64,000 bases of DNA, taken from contig OY970825.1 in the NCBI GenBank assembly GCA_963853835.1, positions 26,970,835 to 27,034,834 of the forward strand. Reading direction: 5' to 3'. This DNA comes from Calendula officinalis. Lineage: Eukaryota; Streptophyta; Magnoliopsida; Asterales; Asteraceae. The notes under the pieces are model-generated. The model made no database searches. It worked only from the letters and a program-made list of their open reading frames with translations, and had not been told where the DNA came from. Made by a program: the position numbers and the translations under genes. Every line of letters begins with the position of its first letter. Position 1 is the first letter of the stretch. Below, in pieces: positions 60,516-64,000 of this stretch.

Positions 60516-62502
60516 ATGGCGGGCATCGGCGGAGGAAGCGGTTCCTCCAACTCAAACACCTCATCGTCAGCTGCTGCATCATCTCATCAAGCTCCCAAAA
60601 TCCTACTAGCTAAACCCGCCCTCGTCACTGCCGCAAAGTACAATCGCGGTCCCAGTGGTGGTAACGGTGGCGGAGGCGGCTCCGACGACTCATCTTCATC
60701 ACTCCGTTCCCGACTTCCTTCCGTTAACTTTCTCAATCTGTTATCGGACTCCTGGGATTTCCACACAGATCGATTCCTTCCGGTAAGTATCTCGCATTTA
60801 TATACTTCAATTACTCGTGGATTTGTTGTGCTTTCGTTTGTTTATTTAATTGTTTGGTTGCAGTTTTTGACGGATAATACCGATTTTACGGTGATCGGAG
60901 TGATTGGTCCGGCGGGAGTTGGCAAATCTACTATCATGAATGAGATTTATGGCTTCGATGCAACTTCTCCTGGTAACCTTAACATTGTTATTTAATTTTG
61001 ATTTCCTGGTATGTACACTTCCATTTGTGACTTCAAAATGCTGTAATTGATGAATATACTGAACATTTGCGAAGTTGGATGTATTTTTCTGGAAACTTTT
61101 TTATGAGAATTCTATCAAACTTAACAAGGATAATGTGTTGAAAGTAAGACTGCAAACAAGTGAGATTGTTCGAGTCAGGCTTTTATAGTGTTTGAGTTTG
61201 AGCTGGAATAAGCTTCAGCACTTATTCAGCACTTATCAAGCATTTATGTAAGATGTAGGTGTATATATAAGTATATATTTGGAATTTGTAAATGATATTA
61301 TTGTAATAATCTTTATATAGATTTGAACTAAGTTTTGTTATCAGTTATATATATACTTTTACATTTACTTGAATACATTTGGTTATTGAAAATAATTTTT
61401 ATTTAAAATTAGAGGCTTTCGAGCCGATTCTAATCTGAACTCGAGTCACGCTTGACTCGTTTGCAGCCCTAGTTGGGAGTACACCCCAAGTATTTAACTT
61501 TCTTTCTTAAGGTCACTAATATTTTATAGGTAAGTATGTATTTGGTTTCATTTATACTAATTCCGTCTAAAAAAACATGTTTAGTGACCAAAATACCCTT
61601 CAAGTTTTTGATGAGTTACATATTATTTGGTAGGGATGCTGCCACCTTTTCCTGTAGAATCAGCAGAAACCAAGGCAATGGCGAAACATTGTACAGTTGG
61701 TATTGAACCAAGAATTACTTCTGAAAGGATCATACTTCTTGATACTCAGGTTCCGTTCTTGATATAAAACTTAACATTGTGTATTTTCATAATAAAACAG
61801 CATTTTTGTAAGCCGGTTTTAGACCTACAAAAAGAACTTTTAATGATTCGGATGTAAAAAAAAAGGTATAATTAATGACAAGTAACGTTGGTATTTGATA
61901 CAGCCTGTTTTTAGTCCATCGGTTTTGGCTGAGATGATTAGACCTGATGGTTCGTCTACAGTATCAGTTATAGGTGGCGAGTCTTTACCTGCTGAGCTGG
62001 CACATGAACTCATGAGTATACAGGTGTGTTTTTTTATTAACAAAACACATATTTAAAACAAAAGATGTTACAACTTATGCTATTGTATGTAGTGTACTTC
62101 AAAACTTACATTTTGATGTATTAAACTTCCTAAACTTACATTTTGATGTACTTTACATCAAACAGTATAAAATGATGTAAATCAGTTACATAAAAATGTT
62201 AATAAAAAAGTTAATTCCGTCAAAAAGTTAAGTTACAAAAATTTATTACATCAAAAGGTAAGTTTTGAAGTACGAATGTACAATACATACAATAACAAAA
62301 CGTGTATAGTTAAATACATTCTAGTGTTATTTGCCTTTTATAATTTAAATGACTATATTTTAATTTTTAACAAATTCTGTAAGGAACCCTTGTAGCTTGG
62401 TGTTCTCTTAACTTCCATTTGTCACATTATATTGGTGGTATCAGAAGGAGTTCATGATAACAACATGTGGCGTTTAATGGCAACGGTACAACTTTCCTTC
62501 TA

Positions 62503-62535
<33 letters not shown>

Positions 62536-63547
62536 TATATTTATTATATAAATGTGTGTGTGAGTGTTTGATTATAAAGCATTACTTGCATCTCAAGAAA
62601 CTGCCTTTAATGTTTTTCTTTTTTTCGATTGACAGGTGGATTTATTAAAACATAGCATACCTGACCCATCCTCGTTGTCACTTTCACATCCACAGAGCTC
62701 TAATTCGGGACACGATAAAGAAATTAAAGATAAAATTCAGGAAGTTGGTGAAGAATACATGGCTTCCCCTGTTTTTGTTCACACAAAGTGAGTTCGGTTC
62801 ATTTAAGCTAATTTTGACAAAAACATTTGTCAGAATTAAAATGATTAATGGATAATGAATACTATGTTATTGTTTGCAGGCTTCATGAACAAGATATTGC
62901 TCCCAATTATCTTGTACAAGTAAAAGAAGCACTTAATCACTATTTTAGCTCAACTTCATTCAACAAACAGAAATATCAAAATGTGGGTCCCACTGATCCC
63001 AAGTCGTTTTTTATCCCATCTAAATTTGACACGGAAGCCTACGAGAGTTATTATTCTTCTTTGTGGAAACTACGGGATGAGGTATCTATCTCTATATTTC
63101 TCATGTGTGTAAAAATTATACTGCTTTTTATAAATAATTATCGTGTAAAATATGATGACATTATACTTCAACAACAATATACTTTTTGAGTAAAAAAAAT
63201 GTAAAATCCTTTTAAGTCAGTCCTCCTAATTAGATAGATAATAACATGCGTTATTATCTTCTTGTTAGGAGGATATTGCCAACATGTAAGTCCACGTCAC
63301 CAAGGTGCCACATCATCAATTTTTAGTTTCAAATACGACTGACTACCTAAATCAAGACACGAATCCGCTAATCATTTTGCAATTTTGGATTCAGATTTTA
63401 ACAATGAGCAGTCCGTCATTTTCAAGAACAGTTTCGGAGAGAGATTGGCTAAAAAACTCAGGCAAGATATGGGAACTAGTCAAGAACTCATTAACCATTT
63501 CTGACTACTGTAGGACACTACAAAATTCAGGCTTATTTAAAAGATGA
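60516..63547 (+). CDS. SMG9: SMG9, subunit of the NMD kinase complex
   Basis: Eight exons: 60516-60782, 60864-60972, 61634-61749, 61904-62023, 62396-62485, 62636-62787, 62880-63081, 63395-63547; 402 residues. A Gly/Ser-rich N-terminus leads to SVNFLNLLSDSWDFHTDRFL and then a GTPase-like domain with P-loop GPAGVGKST at residues 104-112. Family phrases follow: MAKHCTVGIEPRITSERIILLDTQ (split by exons), VHDNNMWRLM, TVDLLKHSIPDPS, and the end SFSRTVSERDWLKNSGKIWE. SMG9 pairs with SMG8 to regulate SMG1, the kinase that phosphorylates UPF1 in nonsense-mediated decay. Intron 2 carries a hAT MITE, and an (AC)n run sits in intron 5. Confidence 0.92.
61145..61471. mobile_element. hAT-like MITE in SMG9 intron 2
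   Basis: 327 bp with ends taagactgcaaac and the complement of gtttgcagcccta. Flanks gttgaaag and gttgggag match at 6 of 8 bases, consistent with an aged 8-bp target duplication. Inner words gttcgagtcaggc and actcgagtcacgc recur. Confidence 0.65.
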
Positions 63548-64000
63548 TTATCGTATGTTTCTTAATGTCAAACAGACCCTAAAATTGTTTCCATTACTTT
63601 ACAAAAACAGTTACCATCGCAAACTTATGTTCAACTTTTTGTCAAATGACGCAAATCATGCCATGCATTGCACCCAATATTCATACATAGCTCATATTTT
63701 AGCACCAAAAATTCAAAGTGAATTTGTTGTAAAACAGTAACTACACTTTGAAAAGTTTCAAAATTCTTGCTTATTTTATAGCAAAAATAACAATGGATCT
63801 TTATCTTTAACCATACATCCATCTAATCGGTTACTCCATCATCACCTCTGTGGAAGCCTCTGTAACTTATTTCCTTTTGTTCCTACCTACAAAGTTATAT
63901 GTAATGTAGTGTCAGATTGTTTGGTCAAGAGGTTAGTACTAGAGAATGGGTTTTGAGTACATGACTGAATTTATAGGTTTCTTTAATCCCATTTCAAAAC
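63548..64000. other. 3' flank of SMG9
   Basis: AT-rich sequence with no recognised gene or repeat; the SMG9 3' untranslated region should lie in its first part. Confidence 0.4.

Overview
This window is plant nuclear DNA from a eudicot, and its interspersed repeats suggest the daisy family (an inference; no search was possible). It is AT-rich. Nine protein genes have GT-AG introns (one has a GC-AG intron), and every reading frame below closes exactly across its exons. Strand order of the host genes: PHD-finger protein of AIPP2/PAIPP2 type (+), WEB-family coiled-coil protein (+), peptidyl-tRNA hydrolase 2 (-), TOM1-like TOL1 (+), GT47 exostosin (+), cellulose synthase-like CSLD (+), ATAD3-type mitochondrial AAA ATPase (+), complex I subunit NDUFS6 (-), and SMG9 (+). 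From memory, the first eight occur in the same order in the Arabidopsis sister blocks around At3g02890-At3g03070 and At5g16680-At5g16930, so this looks like a conserved gene block. The genes do not form a pathway; they are housekeeping and cell-wall genes that share a neighbourhood.

Layout: 1-6.8 kb holds repeats and the PHD gene. 9.0-14.65 kb is a 34-bp minisatellite, once continuous, now broken by a Stowaway MITE and by an LTR retrotransposon that carries only gag. 14.7-18.9 kb holds a truncated MITE, a Helitron, a large foldback element and decayed repeats. 18.9-50.9 kb is gene-rich, with transposons in introns and spacers. 51.1-60.4 kb is a transposon block: one complete non-autonomous Helitron, then a Helitron remnant with the C-terminal end of a RepHel helicase, split by a full-length but dead L1-type LINE. 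SMG9 fills the right end.

The best leads are: (1) the palindromic 34-bp satellite organised in 4- to 5-unit higher-order repeats; (2) four Helitrons that each carry a tRNA-like Pol III-promoter module antisense to the element; (3) a composite Helitron with two 5' ends and one 3' end, sitting inside a Stowaway MITE inside a TOL1 intron; (4) a TR-GAG element inside the satellite; (5) a LINE that landed in the terminal hairpin of a Helitron. I found no bacterial-type system, CRISPR array, rRNA gene or convincing functional tRNA gene.
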